The position numbers and the translations under genes were made by a program. A stretch of 32,158 nucleotides of DNA from Alphaproteobacteria bacterium (GTDB taxonomy: Bacteria; Pseudomonadota; Alphaproteobacteria; Rhodobacterales; Rhodobacteraceae), in NCBI GenBank assembly GCA_003331935.1, contig QOQE01000019.1, forward strand, positions 1-32,158, given 5' to 3'. The notes below the pieces were generated by a model. That model was not told the DNA's origin, made no database searches, and saw only the letters and a program-made list of their open reading frames with translations. This document shows, piece after piece, positions 1-7,484 of this stretch; the first letter of the stretch is position 1; each line of letters begins with the position of its first letter.

Positions 1-233
1 AAAAGGAAAAGGAGCTCGGTGCCAATATTAAATTTGAAGATATTATGGATGAGGTTGCAGGAGTATATCCTAAAGTCATGCTTGATGGAGAAATGGAAGC
101 CGGTGCATGGTCATGCGGAATGGTGGTTGGTCTAATCAATGATATACCGAGCTGCAAAGAGCTGATTGACGGAATAATGGATGAGGCCGACAGATTGATA
201 ACTAAGAGACTAGAAGGTATGCTGTCTGCCTAA
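1..233 (+). CDS. Nitronate monooxygenase / NAD(P)H-dependent flavin oxidoreductase family, C-terminal fragment
   Basis: The reading frame enters from the left edge (first full codon at base 3) and stops with TAA at 231-233, so only the last 76 residues are visible. The segment GAWSCGMVVGLINDIPSC followed by an Asp/Glu-rich helix matches the end of 2-nitropropane dioxygenase-like TIM-barrel flavoproteins, where a Gly-rich W-S-x-G-x-V-x-G-L-I stretch precedes the last helix. Family members oxidise alkyl nitronates with FMN; some have other or unknown substrates. The FMN site and catalytic His lie outside the window, so activity cannot be judged. It converges on the crotonase gene with 16 bp between the stops. 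The family assignment rests on this C-terminal signature only. Confidence 0.7.
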   Translation, partial: KEKELGANIKFEDIMDEVAGVYPKVMLDGEMEAGAWSCGMVVGLINDIPSCKELIDGIMDEADRLITKRLEGMLSA

Positions 234-249
234 AATACGTGATAGCATA

Positions 250-1008
250 CTAAGAATTTTTTTCTTTGATAAGTTTCAGTCGTTGCTCTAGATATTGAGA
301 CTTGAGAGCTTTCTCAATGCGCTCATCAAGAACATCGTCGTGCACACTATCCATTATTATATCATTTATAGAAAGCTTCATGCCAGTTACCGCTTCTGAG
401 GATAACTCCTTAACTCGCTTAATAAAACTGTGAGCTTGTTCTATAACATTCTCACCATCATTTATTATCTGATCGAAAAAACCAACGCCTTTAAGTTCTT
501 CTTCTGATATTTTAGTTGCCGTTATTAATAGTTTCTTTGTAACAGCTTGTCCAAAAATATTTAAAAATCGCTTTATTCCAGCAGGGTGGTAATGTATCCC
601 TATCTTAGCGGGGGGTACCATAATCTCGATATCTGGAACTGAAATTCTAAAATCACAGGCGCAAGCTATTTCCACGCCTCCACCGTATGCGCTTCCATTT
701 AAAGCACAAACTGTCGGATGAGGAAAGTTCTGAATACTATCACACAAATTTGACATATCATTTGATTGTAACTCTTGATTTTGTCTATTTTGTCCAATAA
801 TTGAAATTAGCTCTGAAAAGTCAGCTCCAGAGCAAAAGACTTCTCCCTCTCCTGAAATTATTAAGGCATAAATATCTGATTTTGCCTCACTATATAGAAG
901 GTCTCGTATCAACATCATAGCTTCTGACTTAAGCGCATTTCTTTTTTTGGGTGAGTTTAATGTCAACACTCCCACTCCATTATTCTTTGTGAATTTCACA
1001 CTATTCAT
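250..1008 (-). CDS. Enoyl-CoA hydratase/isomerase (crotonase) family protein
   Basis: A 252-residue protein, a normal single-domain crotonase length. The first oxyanion-hole segment is FCSGADFSEL near residues 58-67. The second is NGSAYGGGVEIACACDF near 104-120, with Glu113 at the position of catalytic Glu144 in rat enoyl-CoA hydratase. The place of the second hydratase glutamate (Glu164 in rat) reads PPAKIG, with Ala134 instead. It therefore probably acts on an acyl-CoA thioester but may not be a standard hydratase; isomerase or unknown crotonase chemistry is possible. It starts with ATG at 1006-1008 and has no clear Shine-Dalgarno. It is transcribed away from the thiamin operon and has no partner gene in the window that would name its pathway. 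Confidence 0.85.
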   Translation of the reverse strand: MNSVKFTKNNGVGVLTLNSPKKRNALKSEAMMLIRDLLYSEAKSDIYALIISGEGEVFCSGADFSELISIIGQNRQNQELQSNDMSNLCDSIQNFPHPTVCALNGSAYGGGVEIACACDFRISVPDIEIMVPPAKIGIHYHPAGIKRFLNIFGQAVTKKLLITATKISEEELKGVGFFDQIINDGENVIEQAHSFIKRVKELSSEAVTGMKLSINDIIMDSVHDDVLDERIEKALKSQYLEQRLKLIKEKNS

Positions 1009-1161
1009 TTTTGTTTCAATACTATGGGTTTATTGTTTTGATAGGAAATTAAGGTTTATAGGGATATTAAAATAAAAATTGCAGGAAGACCAAGGCTATT
1101 CTTAGTTTAAGCCGATTTGGGGTTGGGGTATAGTAAAAATATAATTGAGTTTTTTGGTGGC

Positions 1162-1190
1162 AATTACAATTATATTAATATGACGTAATT
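1162..1190. repeat. Nested AT-rich inverted repeat in the crotonase-thiM intergenic region
   Basis: AATTAC at 1162-1167 is mirrored by GTAATT at 1185-1190, and a perfect 10-base palindrome, ATATTAATAT, lies between them at 1172-1181. The layout could be an operator or a weak hairpin. The base composition makes a chance match quite possible. Apart from this repeat and the candidate promoter, the leading part of the gap (1009-1222) holds nothing I recognise. Confidence 0.3.
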
Positions 1191-1222
1191 ATTTAAAAAT
1201 ATTTTCTTTAAAATTCTTTCTC

Positions 1223-1251
1223 TTGACTTTTTGTATCAATTCAGGTGTTGT
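1223..1251 (+). promoter_or_regulatory. Weak candidate promoter of the thiamin operon
   Basis: TTGACT at 1223-1228 is a good -35 match. The hexamer 17 bases further on (1246-1251, TGTTGT) is a poor -10. The placement would start the transcript near 1258, just at the 5' edge of the TPP aptamer, which is the main support. Confidence 0.3.
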
Positions 1252-1255
1252 TAAA

Positions 1256-1340
1256 AGTCTGACAGGGGTGCCTCGATTATCAACGAGGCTGAGAATAACC
1301 CTTTAACTTGAACCGGGTAATGCTGGCGTAAGGAGTCTTG
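1256..1340 (+). ncRNA. TPP riboswitch (THI element)
   Basis: The conserved THI-box landmarks occur in order: AGGGGTGCC at 1264-1272, the P3 hairpin CCTCG...CGAGG closing on GGCTGAGA at 1287-1294, then ACCCTTT, GAACCGGGTAATGCTGGCGTAAGGA. These correspond to the thiamin pyrophosphate aptamer in which one arm binds the pyrimidine and the other the diphosphate. It lies directly upstream of thiM and should repress the whole thi operon when TPP is abundant. The 47 bases between the aptamer and the thiM ATG contain a UUCCCC tract (1351-1356) that could act as the expression platform, and a GGAG Shine-Dalgarno at 1376-1379. Confidence 0.95.
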
Positions 1341-1387
1341 AGAAAGAGTATTCCCCTTAACAGCAACATTTTTATGGAGAACGATCT

Positions 1388-2158
1388 ATGAATACTCTGG
1401 AGAAATTAAAATTAACAAATCCTTTAGTGCATTGTATAACCAATTATGTCTCGATGGATATCGCAGCAAATACCCTTCTAGCGGTTGGAGCATCACCGGC
1501 GATGATACATACCCCAGAAGAGAGTGGGGATTTTTCTCCATTAGCGGGCGCATTAACTATAAATATAGGAACTATTTCCCCAAATTGGCTTGAAGGTATG
1601 GAAAAAGCAATTGCAGCAGCTAATGACGCAAAAGTTCCGTGGGTATTGGATCCCGTGGCACATTTCGCAACACCTTATCGGAAAAGTTCAGTGATTAAAC
1701 TGATGTCCCTCAATCCCTCAGTTGTGCGAGGTAACGCTTCTGAAATTTTAGCCTTGCAGGGTGAAGAGACCGAGGCAAAGGGTGTGGACTCCCTTGAAGG
1801 GGTTGAAACGGCCTTAGATGCAAGTAAGGAATTGGCAAAAAAGTATAATTGTACAATCGTAGTGACTGGCGAGACCGACATTATTACCGACGGTGAAAAA
1901 GTTACTCGAGTATCAGGAGGATCTTCTCTTATGTCGAGTGTCACAGCCGTCGGCTGTTCTTTGACATGTCTGGTTGGAGCTTTCGCGGCGATTACCGATC
2001 CTTATACAGCTAGCGTTAGTGCAACCTCTTTATTTGCTGAGGCAGGACACAGAGCAAAATTACATGCAAGCGGACCCGGGTCTTTTAGAATGTATTTTTT
2101 AGACCAACTATCGTTAGTGTCTCCTGATGATTTTTTATCTTTAAAGTGGGCTAAGTAG
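1388..2158 (+). CDS. thiM: Hydroxyethylthiazole kinase
   Basis: ThiM phosphorylates 4-methyl-5-(2-hydroxyethyl)thiazole with ATP, salvaging the thiazole half of thiamin. The 256-residue length is normal. Visible family motifs are VHCITNYV at 14-21, the GASPAM loop near 34-39, WVLDPVA near 85-91, and VTAVGCSLT near 185-193 with Cys190 at the catalytic-loop position. The ATG at 1388 sits 8 bases after the GGAG Shine-Dalgarno. It is first in the riboswitch-controlled operon. Its stop codon TAG overlaps the GTG start of thiE by one base, indicating translational coupling. Confidence 0.96.
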   Translation: MNTLEKLKLTNPLVHCITNYVSMDIAANTLLAVGASPAMIHTPEESGDFSPLAGALTINIGTISPNWLEGMEKAIAAANDAKVPWVLDPVAHFATPYRKSSVIKLMSLNPSVVRGNASEILALQGEETEAKGVDSLEGVETALDASKELAKKYNCTIVVTGETDIITDGEKVTRVSGGSSLMSSVTAVGCSLTCLVGAFAAITDPYTASVSATSLFAEAGHRAKLHASGPGSFRMYFLDQLSLVSPDDFLSLKWAK

Positions 2159-2814
2159 TGTTTGAAACCTCAAAATTAAAACTCTATCTAGTTACTGACC
2201 CTCATCTCTGCGCTTCTTTTGGTTTGGTGAATACAGTTAATGCTGCAATTAAAGGTGGAATAACAATGGTTCAACTGCGAGATAAAGAAGCATCAACAAA
2301 AGAGAGGATCGAAATGGGAAGAGAGCTAAAGAAAATATTAAAAAACAGTGAAGTCCCTTTGATCATCAATGATGATGTCGAGGCAGCTGTTGCGATAGAC
2401 GCAGATGGTGTACACGTCGGGCAAAGTGACGAGAACACTATTGAAATTCGAAGAAAAATTGGAAAACAAAAAATTGTCGGATTGTCTTGTGAAACGATTA
2501 AAGATGCGAGAGATGCAGACCCAGCTATAGTCGATTACATAGGTATAAGTCCAGTTTTTCCAACAAAAACAAAAACGCATTTCAATGCTTACATCGGTTT
2601 AGATGGTATAAGTGATATAGTAAATGCTACATCGATACCAACAGTTGCTATTGGCGGATTGAAAAAAGAGCACTGTAGAGAAATATTTACAAGGGGCTGC
2701 AAGGGAATGGCTGTAGTATCTGCGATATGTGGTCAAGAGGACCCCGGCAAGGAAACCGAGTTATTGCATGCTGAAATGCAACGAATTCTCAAACATAATC
2801 AAGTGGTGCTGTAA
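2158..2814 (+). CDS. thiE: Thiamine-phosphate synthase
   Basis: ThiE joins HMP diphosphate and thiazole phosphate to form thiamin monophosphate. The 218-residue TIM-barrel protein shows VTDP near 12-15, QLRDKEAS near 40-47, NDDVEAA followed by DGVHVGQSD (diphosphate and Mg binding), the [11 protein letters not shown] strand, and PTVAIGG near the C-terminus. It starts with GTG at 2158, overlapping the thiM stop by one base, and it stops two bases before thiD. In this cluster it is the step where the thiazole from ThiM and the pyrimidine from ThiD meet. The last step, TMP kinase (ThiL), is not in the window. Confidence 0.96.
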   Translation: MFETSKLKLYLVTDPHLCASFGLVNTVNAAIKGGITMVQLRDKEASTKERIEMGRELKKILKNSEVPLIINDDVEAAVAIDADGVHVGQSDENTIEIRRKIGKQKIVGLSCETIKDARDADPAIVDYIGISPVFPTKTKTHFNAYIGLDGISDIVNATSIPTVAIGGLKKEHCREIFTRGCKGMAVVSAICGQEDPGKETELLHAEMQRILKHNQVVL

Positions 2815-2816
2815 GG

Positions 2817-3647
2817 GTGTCAAATAACGTAAAAAATGTGCTGTCTATCGCTGGTTCTGATCCATCAGGGGGTGCAGGAATACAAGCAGACTTAAAAACA
2901 TTCGCGGCGAATGGTGTATATGGTATGGCCGCTATCACTGCTTTGACAGTCCAAAATACTGTCGGGGTAGAAGGAATTCATTTGGTGCCAGCAAACTTTG
3001 TTTCATCCCAAATTGAAGCTATCTTCAGTGATATTGCCGTAAGCTCTGTTAAAGTTGGTATGGTTGCGAATGCTGAAATCGCAGAGGAGGTTGGGACTAC
3101 ATTAGCAAAATATAGAAATTTAATCTTAGTGGTTGACCCCGTTATGGTGGCAAAAGGTGGGTCGCCTTTGTTAGATAAAAGAGCAATCCAAGCTGTCAAA
3201 GATAATCTGCTCCCACTCGCTACAATTGTTACACCAAATTTGCCAGAAGCGGCGATACTACTGGGTTCTTCCATCGCTAAATCTGAAGAGGATATGATTT
3301 ATCAAGGTAAGGCTTTATTAAATTTAGGGTCTAAGTCTATCTTGATGAAAGGCGGACATTCAGAGGGCATAACAAGCAACGATTTATTAGTAACTGAAAA
3401 TAATTATGTCTGGTTCAATGAGAAAAGAATAAATACAAAAAATACACACGGTACAGGATGTACTTTATCCTCTTCTATCGCGAGCTTTTTGGCAAAAGAC
3501 TATTCGGTAGAGGAAGCTGTCTCCAAAGCTAAAAAGTTTGTAACTAATGCAATTAGAAACTCAAAAAATCTATCAGTTGGCAAGGGCCATGGACCTACTA
3601 ATCATTTTTATGCGCTTGAAGGATCAAACAAAATTATAGGAGAATAA
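2817..3647 (+). CDS. thiD: Hydroxymethylpyrimidine / phosphomethylpyrimidine kinase
   Basis: ThiD phosphorylates HMP and then HMP-P to HMP-PP, supplying the pyrimidine substrate of ThiE. It has 276 residues and ribokinase-like architecture. The N-terminal substrate loop is [19 protein letters not shown] near 11-29. DPVMVAKGG falls near 107-115 and TPNLPEA near 139-145. The anion-hole motif [10 protein letters not shown] near 211-220 holds Cys215 at the phosphomethylpyrimidine kinase position. The start is GTG at 2817, two bases after the thiE stop; no ATG competes. It is followed two bases later by thiY. Confidence 0.96.
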   Translation: MSNNVKNVLSIAGSDPSGGAGIQADLKTFAANGVYGMAAITALTVQNTVGVEGIHLVPANFVSSQIEAIFSDIAVSSVKVGMVANAEIAEEVGTTLAKYRNLILVVDPVMVAKGGSPLLDKRAIQAVKDNLLPLATIVTPNLPEAAILLGSSIAKSEEDMIYQGKALLNLGSKSILMKGGHSEGITSNDLLVTENNYVWFNEKRINTKNTHGTGCTLSSSIASFLAKDYSVEEAVSKAKKFVTNAIRNSKNLSVGKGHGPTNHFYALEGSNKIIGE

Positions 3648-3649
3648 CA

Positions 3650-4588
3650 ATGATTTTGAGACTATTACTTTTATTTTCTTTTTTTACAGCAAATAGTTTA
3701 GTTGCTCAGGAAAAAATGACCCTTTTGTTGGACTGGTTTATAAATCCAGATCATGGTCCAATTATTATCGCTCAAGAGATGGGCTACTTCTCTGATCAAA
3801 ATCTAGAAGTTGAAATAATAGCCCCCGCTGACCCATCTGCTCCACCAAAGCTCGTGGCTGCTAGTCAAGCTGATTTAGCGGTAAGTTACCAACCACAATT
3901 GCATTTGCAAATTACACAAGGGTTACCCTTAATCCGGGTTGGGACCCTAGTGGCTACACCTCTCAACTGTCTATTAGTTTTAGAGAAAGGTCCAATAAAA
4001 ACGCCAAAAAATTTGGCTGGAAAAAAAATTGGCTTTTCAGTTGCAGGTGTAGAAGAGATCCTACTATCTGCGATCTTAGAGAAATATAGTGTGGATTTAG
4101 AAGATGTTGAGCTAGTAAACGTTAACTTTTCACTGTCACCTTCTTTAATGTCTGGTCAAGTTGACGCTGTTATAGGAGCTTTTAGAAACTTCGAACTAAA
4201 TCAAATGAAGATTGCAAATGTGCCTGGGAAATGTTTCTTCTTAGAGGAAGAAGGAGTTCCTCCCTACGATGAGTTAATTTATGTTGCTAACGCAAACAAT
4301 ATTGATAAAGAAAAAATTCGCAAATTTCTCAAAGCGACAGAGTTGGCAACCCAATACATCATTAATAATCCAGAGGAAAGCTGGAAGATATTTGCGTCAA
4401 CCTCTAAAGAGCTAAATGATCGATTAAATAGGATGGCATGGGCAGATACTTTGCCTCGTTTTGCACTGAGGCCTTCGGCATTTGATGCCGGAAGATATCT
4501 AGAATTCCAGGATTTTCTTCTTAATAATAAATTAATAAATAAAGCTTTTCCGATTTCGAGTATAGCTATAGATGTGACGAGGAAATAA
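3650..4588 (+). CDS. thiY: Pyrimidine-precursor ABC transporter, substrate-binding protein (ThiY/THI5-like)
   Basis: The 312-residue NMT1/THI5-like periplasmic binding protein has a Sec signal peptide (residues 1 to about 20, ending near VAQ) and no lipobox. Family features include DWFINPDHGPIIIAQEMGYF near 27-46 and PSAPPKLVAASQADLAVSYQ near 62-81. ThiY proteins bind N-formyl-4-amino-5-aminomethyl-2-methylpyrimidine, a breakdown product of thiamin, and pass it to ThiX/ThiZ. The placement between thiD and tenA, with thiZ and thiX behind, makes that substrate more likely than other NMT1 ligands such as riboflavin or taurine. A good AGGAG Shine-Dalgarno precedes the ATG. The gene ends directly against the tenA ATG. 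Confidence 0.9.
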   Translation: MILRLLLLFSFFTANSLVAQEKMTLLLDWFINPDHGPIIIAQEMGYFSDQNLEVEIIAPADPSAPPKLVAASQADLAVSYQPQLHLQITQGLPLIRVGTLVATPLNCLLVLEKGPIKTPKNLAGKKIGFSVAGVEEILLSAILEKYSVDLEDVELVNVNFSLSPSLMSGQVDAVIGAFRNFELNQMKIANVPGKCFFLEEEGVPPYDELIYVANANNIDKEKIRKFLKATELATQYIINNPEESWKIFASTSKELNDRLNRMAWADTLPRFALRPSAFDAGRYLEFQDFLLNNKLINKAFPISSIAIDVTRK

Positions 4589-5257
4589 ATGGAATACAGT
4601 AAAGTTTTTTCAAACTGGAGAGAATTATATAAGACTGAATGGAATTCCTATACAGAACATCTATTTGTGGAGAAAATAGGCGATGGAACGTTACCAAAGA
4701 TTGCCTTCTTAACATATCTCAAGCAAGACTACATCTTTCTTAAACATTTTTCTAGGGCTTGGGGGCTCGCGATTGTTAAGTCGGACAGTATCACAGAAAT
4801 GCATACTTGTTCTAAAGTTGTTCATGCGCTATTAAGTGAGGAAATAAACTTACATATCAAATTTTGTAATAATGAAGGCATCCCAACCAAGGAGCTAGAA
4901 AAGACAAATGAAATGCATCAAAATTTGGCTTATACAAGGTTTGTTTTAGATTCTGGTTATTCAGGAGATTTTTTGGACCTCATGGCTGCACTCGCTCCGT
5001 GTATATTTGGCTATGGGGAAATAGGTGTAAGATTGGGATCCTCACAACATAGTGCAGTCTACAATGAGTGGATAAAAACATATGCCGGCAACGATTACCA
5101 AAGTTTATGTTATGAAGTGGGCGAATTAATTGATAATTCTGTAACAAGAAAGTTGGGCGAAAATTACATAACTTCAGGCAAATTTCAGGAACTTTCTCTC
5201 AAATTTAAAACTGCTACACTACTAGAGAAAGAATTTTGGGAAATGGCAGATATATAA
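4589..5257 (+). CDS. tenA: Aminopyrimidine aminohydrolase / thiaminase II (TenA)
   Basis: TenA releases HMP from degraded-thiamin amino-pyrimidines and can also hydrolyse thiamin. The 222-residue all-helical protein keeps the active-site pieces: Asp47 in KQDY, Cys138 in ALAPCIFGYGEIG, and Glu213 in the C-terminal E-x-x-F-W box, so it looks catalytically intact. It starts at the base after the thiY stop and ends in TAATG shared with thiZ. Sitting between the ThiY binding protein and the ABC components, it probably processes the imported formylaminopyrimidine product to HMP for ThiD. Deformylation would need YlmB or a similar enzyme, which is not present here. Confidence 0.95.
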   Translation: MEYSKVFSNWRELYKTEWNSYTEHLFVEKIGDGTLPKIAFLTYLKQDYIFLKHFSRAWGLAIVKSDSITEMHTCSKVVHALLSEEINLHIKFCNNEGIPTKELEKTNEMHQNLAYTRFVLDSGYSGDFLDLMAALAPCIFGYGEIGVRLGSSQHSAVYNEWIKTYAGNDYQSLCYEVGELIDNSVTRKLGENYITSGKFQELSLKFKTATLLEKEFWEMADI

Positions 5258-5988
5258 TGTCCTTTACCTCCCCATCAATAGAATTGATTGGAAGTGTGCG
5301 CTCAGAAAACGAGGTTTTGTTTAGGGATCTCAGATTGGTAATAAAGGCTGATCAGTGGACTTGCCTTCTTGGCTCTTCAGGGATAGGGAAATCAACTGTT
5401 CTGCGACTAATTGCTGGATTACCTACTCACGTAAAACTCGATGGTAGCATAAAAAGTGATGATCAATTATCTATATCAAATCGTGTTTCCTATATGGCAC
5501 AAAATGATTTACTGCTTCCATGGGCAAGTGTAAGCGATAATATTTCTTTAGGCAGTAAATTAAGAGGACGTAAATACTCTTCAGAAAAAAAATTAAAAAT
5601 TATAAAAAAAGTTGGGTTACAGAACCACAAAGAAAAATACCCTTTTCAGCTTTCGGGAGGACAAAGACAACGCACTGCTCTCGCTAGAACGTTGATGGAA
5701 AATACGCCCATCGTTTTGTTAGATGAACCATTCGGTTCTCTTGACTCAAATACCAGAGAAGAAATGATAGATCTTACGTTTAAAAGTCTGAAAGGAAAAA
5801 CCGTTTTATTTGTTACCCACGACCCTCATGAAGCTGCCAGGCTGTGCGAAAGCATCTACATATTAGAGCGCCAAAAGACAATGAACAATAAAAGTCTTAA
5901 GCCACCATTTCCAAAAACCTATTCCGATAAATCTGTTTTTGATCTTCAGCATTCATTACTAGAAAAAATAAAAAGCAACCATTCATGA
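5257..5988 (+). CDS. thiZ: Pyrimidine-precursor ABC transporter, ATP-binding protein (ThiZ)
   Basis: I chose ATG at 5257, which overlaps the tenA stop as TAATG, over an in-frame TTG seven codons upstream inside tenA. The product is then 243 residues. A complete ABC ATPase follows: Walker A GSSGIGKST at 39-47, Q-loop Gln82, signature LSGGQ at 132-136, Walker B IVLLDE at 152-157 and switch His188. This places it in the nitrate/taurine/thiamin-precursor import subfamily, which pairs with NMT1-type binding proteins. It energises uptake by ThiX. The 3' end overlaps thiX by ATGA. The thiamin-linked role is inferred from the operon. Confidence 0.92.
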   Translation: MSFTSPSIELIGSVRSENEVLFRDLRLVIKADQWTCLLGSSGIGKSTVLRLIAGLPTHVKLDGSIKSDDQLSISNRVSYMAQNDLLLPWASVSDNISLGSKLRGRKYSSEKKLKIIKKVGLQNHKEKYPFQLSGGQRQRTALARTLMENTPIVLLDEPFGSLDSNTREEMIDLTFKSLKGKTVLFVTHDPHEAARLCESIYILERQKTMNNKSLKPPFPKTYSDKSVFDLQHSLLEKIKSNHS

Positions 5989-6728
5989 AAGTTTTTATTT
6001 ACGTAGTGTGCGCTTTTTTGTCAATTTTGTTTTTTTGGGAACTATTGATAAGGTTAGCAGAGCCTCCTCCCTACATTCTTCCAACACCCTACTCAGTGCT
6101 AATTTCATTTAAAGAAAACTCTATACTTATTTATGAACACGCAATTGTGACGATCATAGAAGTCTTAATTGGCCTCACCGTTGGTGTTATATTGGGAATG
6201 ATTACTGCTATAACATTAGAAATATTTGTCTCGGCTCGTTTGATCTTCAGACCACTTTTGATATTTAGTCAATCTATTCCAGTATTTGCGATCGCTCCAT
6301 TACTTACTTTATGGCTTGGTTATGGTATCTTATCGAAAGTCGTTATGGCAATATTGATCATTTATTTTCCTGTCACCTCCGCATTTCATGATGGTCTTTC
6401 TCAAACTCCGAAAAGATATCTTGATCTTGCCAAAACCATGGGAGGAAGCCAATGGAGGAACCTCTTGTTTTTAAAAATTCCTCATAGCATACCCTCTCTC
6501 TGTTCCGGAATAAAGCTAGCGAGTGTCTATGCACCTATTGGAGCAGTTATTGGAGAGTGGGTTGGTTCGTCACAAGGATTGGGATATCTTATGATTTTAG
6601 CAAACGGTCGGGTAAAAACTGACCTTATGTTTGCAAGCCTTCTCACGCTGGGACTTTTATCAATTACTTTATTTAGCTTAATAAGCTACCTGTTACAGAT
6701 TTCCCTCACCAAATATTTAAGAACATAA
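5985..6728 (+). CDS. thiX: Pyrimidine-precursor ABC transporter, permease (ThiX)
   Basis: A 247-residue integral membrane permease of the binding-protein-dependent family, with about six hydrophobic segments beginning at residue 5. The cytoplasmic EAA loop that docks on the ATPase is visible as AKTMGGSQWRNLLFLKIPHS near 149-168. The start overlaps the thiZ stop by four bases (ATGA). It closes the seven-gene thi operon. A 7-bp hairpin lies downstream. The substrate is inferred from its ThiY and TenA neighbours. Confidence 0.92.
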   Translation: MKVFIYVVCAFLSILFFWELLIRLAEPPPYILPTPYSVLISFKENSILIYEHAIVTIIEVLIGLTVGVILGMITAITLEIFVSARLIFRPLLIFSQSIPVFAIAPLLTLWLGYGILSKVVMAILIIYFPVTSAFHDGLSQTPKRYLDLAKTMGGSQWRNLLFLKIPHSIPSLCSGIKLASVYAPIGAVIGEWVGSSQGLGYLMILANGRVKTDLMFASLLTLGLLSITLFSLISYLLQISLTKYLRT

Positions 6729-6735
6729 TTTCTGC

Positions 6736-6775
6736 TAAAGATGGCAACGAGGAAATCTTTAAATACCACTTTTTT
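6736..6775 (+). terminator. Possible weak terminator after the thi operon
   Basis: TAAAGAT at 6736-6742 pairs perfectly with ATCTTTA at 6755-6761 across a 12-base loop, and a run of six T lies at 6770-6775. The stem is AT-rich and the T-run is eight bases away, so this is weak. Confidence 0.25.
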
Positions 6776-6870
6776 AGAGGTAAGGTGATCGAAGTTATCA
6801 TTTCGAGATTGATTTCTTAACCTGAACAGATTAAAGAGAGAAAGTGGAAATTGTATGGCAAATTTAATTC

Positions 6871-7281
6871 ATGAGCTTTTTATCCTCTCCTTATATGAGT
6901 TCCTTTGTAGGATTCGAGAGCCTATTTGACGAAATTGAACGGATGTCTTCCGTAAAGCAATCCTCATATCCAGCTTATGATATAAAAAAGATTTCAAGTA
7001 ATGGTTTTTTAATTGTTCTTGCCCTTGCTGGTTTTAGTACTAGAGATTTAGTGGTCGAAGCAACCTCTAGTGAATTGGTCGTCTACGGCAATGTTGAAAA
7101 GAATCGTCAAACAGAGTACATTCATAAAGGAATAGCTAAACGGGCTTTCACCAAAACCTTTAGACTGGCTGACAATGTGGTAGTTGATGGCGCTGAGTTT
7201 AAAGACGGGTTGTTATCTATTCATCTACATAGAGAAGAACCAAGAAAAGAGATACCTAAGAAGATTTCTATTAAATCATAA
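6871..7281 (+). CDS. Small heat-shock protein, IbpA/Hsp20 family
   Basis: An ATP-independent holdase chaperone of 136 residues. The N-terminal VGFESLFDEIE segment (13-23) matches the IbpA N-terminal arm. The alpha-crystallin domain runs from about 35 to 125, with ALAGFSTRDLVVEA and YIHKGIAKRAFTKTFRLAD, then the DGLLSIHL strand near 112-119. The C-terminal I-x-I motif (ISI, 132-134) used for oligomerisation is present. I saw no CTTGAAA-type sigma-32 promoter and no clear ROSE thermosensor in the 142-base upstream gap. A 24-codon frame (6855-6929) overlaps the start and is probably chance. A short charged-protein gene may follow it. Confidence 0.93.
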   Translation: MSFLSSPYMSSFVGFESLFDEIERMSSVKQSSYPAYDIKKISSNGFLIVLALAGFSTRDLVVEATSSELVVYGNVEKNRQTEYIHKGIAKRAFTKTFRLADNVVVDGAEFKDGLLSIHLHREEPRKEIPKKISIKS

Positions 7282-7305
7282 AGTTTTATTGAAAGATCAA
7301 AATAA

Positions 7306-7473
7306 TTGAAAAACGAGCAAGAAAAGAAGCAATTACAGAGAAAGAAACTTTTGAATGAGATAGTCTCTAAAGACGCTAAATCTTTCGAAGAAAAAGTTAC
7401 AAACATACGTTTATCAAGAGAAGTTGACAAACTGCGTTTTGAGGCAGCATTCAAAACTCTCCTAAAAAGGTAA
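7306..7473 (+). CDS. Small charged hypothetical protein (55 aa, TTG start)
   Basis: An open frame between the TAA at 7303-7305 and the TAA at 7471-7473. The only early start is TTG at 7306; there is no ATG. The product is rich in Lys, Glu, Gln and Leu (for example NEQEKKQLQRKK at 3-14) and ends in an amphipathic helix LRFEAAFKTLLKR, like a small helical or coiled-coil protein. The antisense frame over the same bases is also open but gives an unlikely Ser/Phe/Cys-rich sequence. If real, it fills what would be the only long convergent gap in the window: it ends 11 bases from the pgi stop. I do not recognise a family. Shine-Dalgarno support is weak. Confidence 0.4.
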   Translation: MKNEQEKKQLQRKKLLNEIVSKDAKSFEEKVTNIRLSREVDKLRFEAAFKTLLKR

Positions 7474-7484
7474 ATTATCAATCT

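Noticed and set aside
6855-6929. A 24-codon frame starting just before hsp20, possible leader peptide
   Set aside because: It overlaps the hsp20 start out of frame, has no conserved feature, and this length is expected by chance.
7221-7481. An 86-codon minus-strand frame over the hsp20 3' end and the following gap
   Set aside because: The product is Ser/Phe/Cys-rich without a motif and overlaps hsp20; the plus-strand small gene in the same gap looks much more like a protein.
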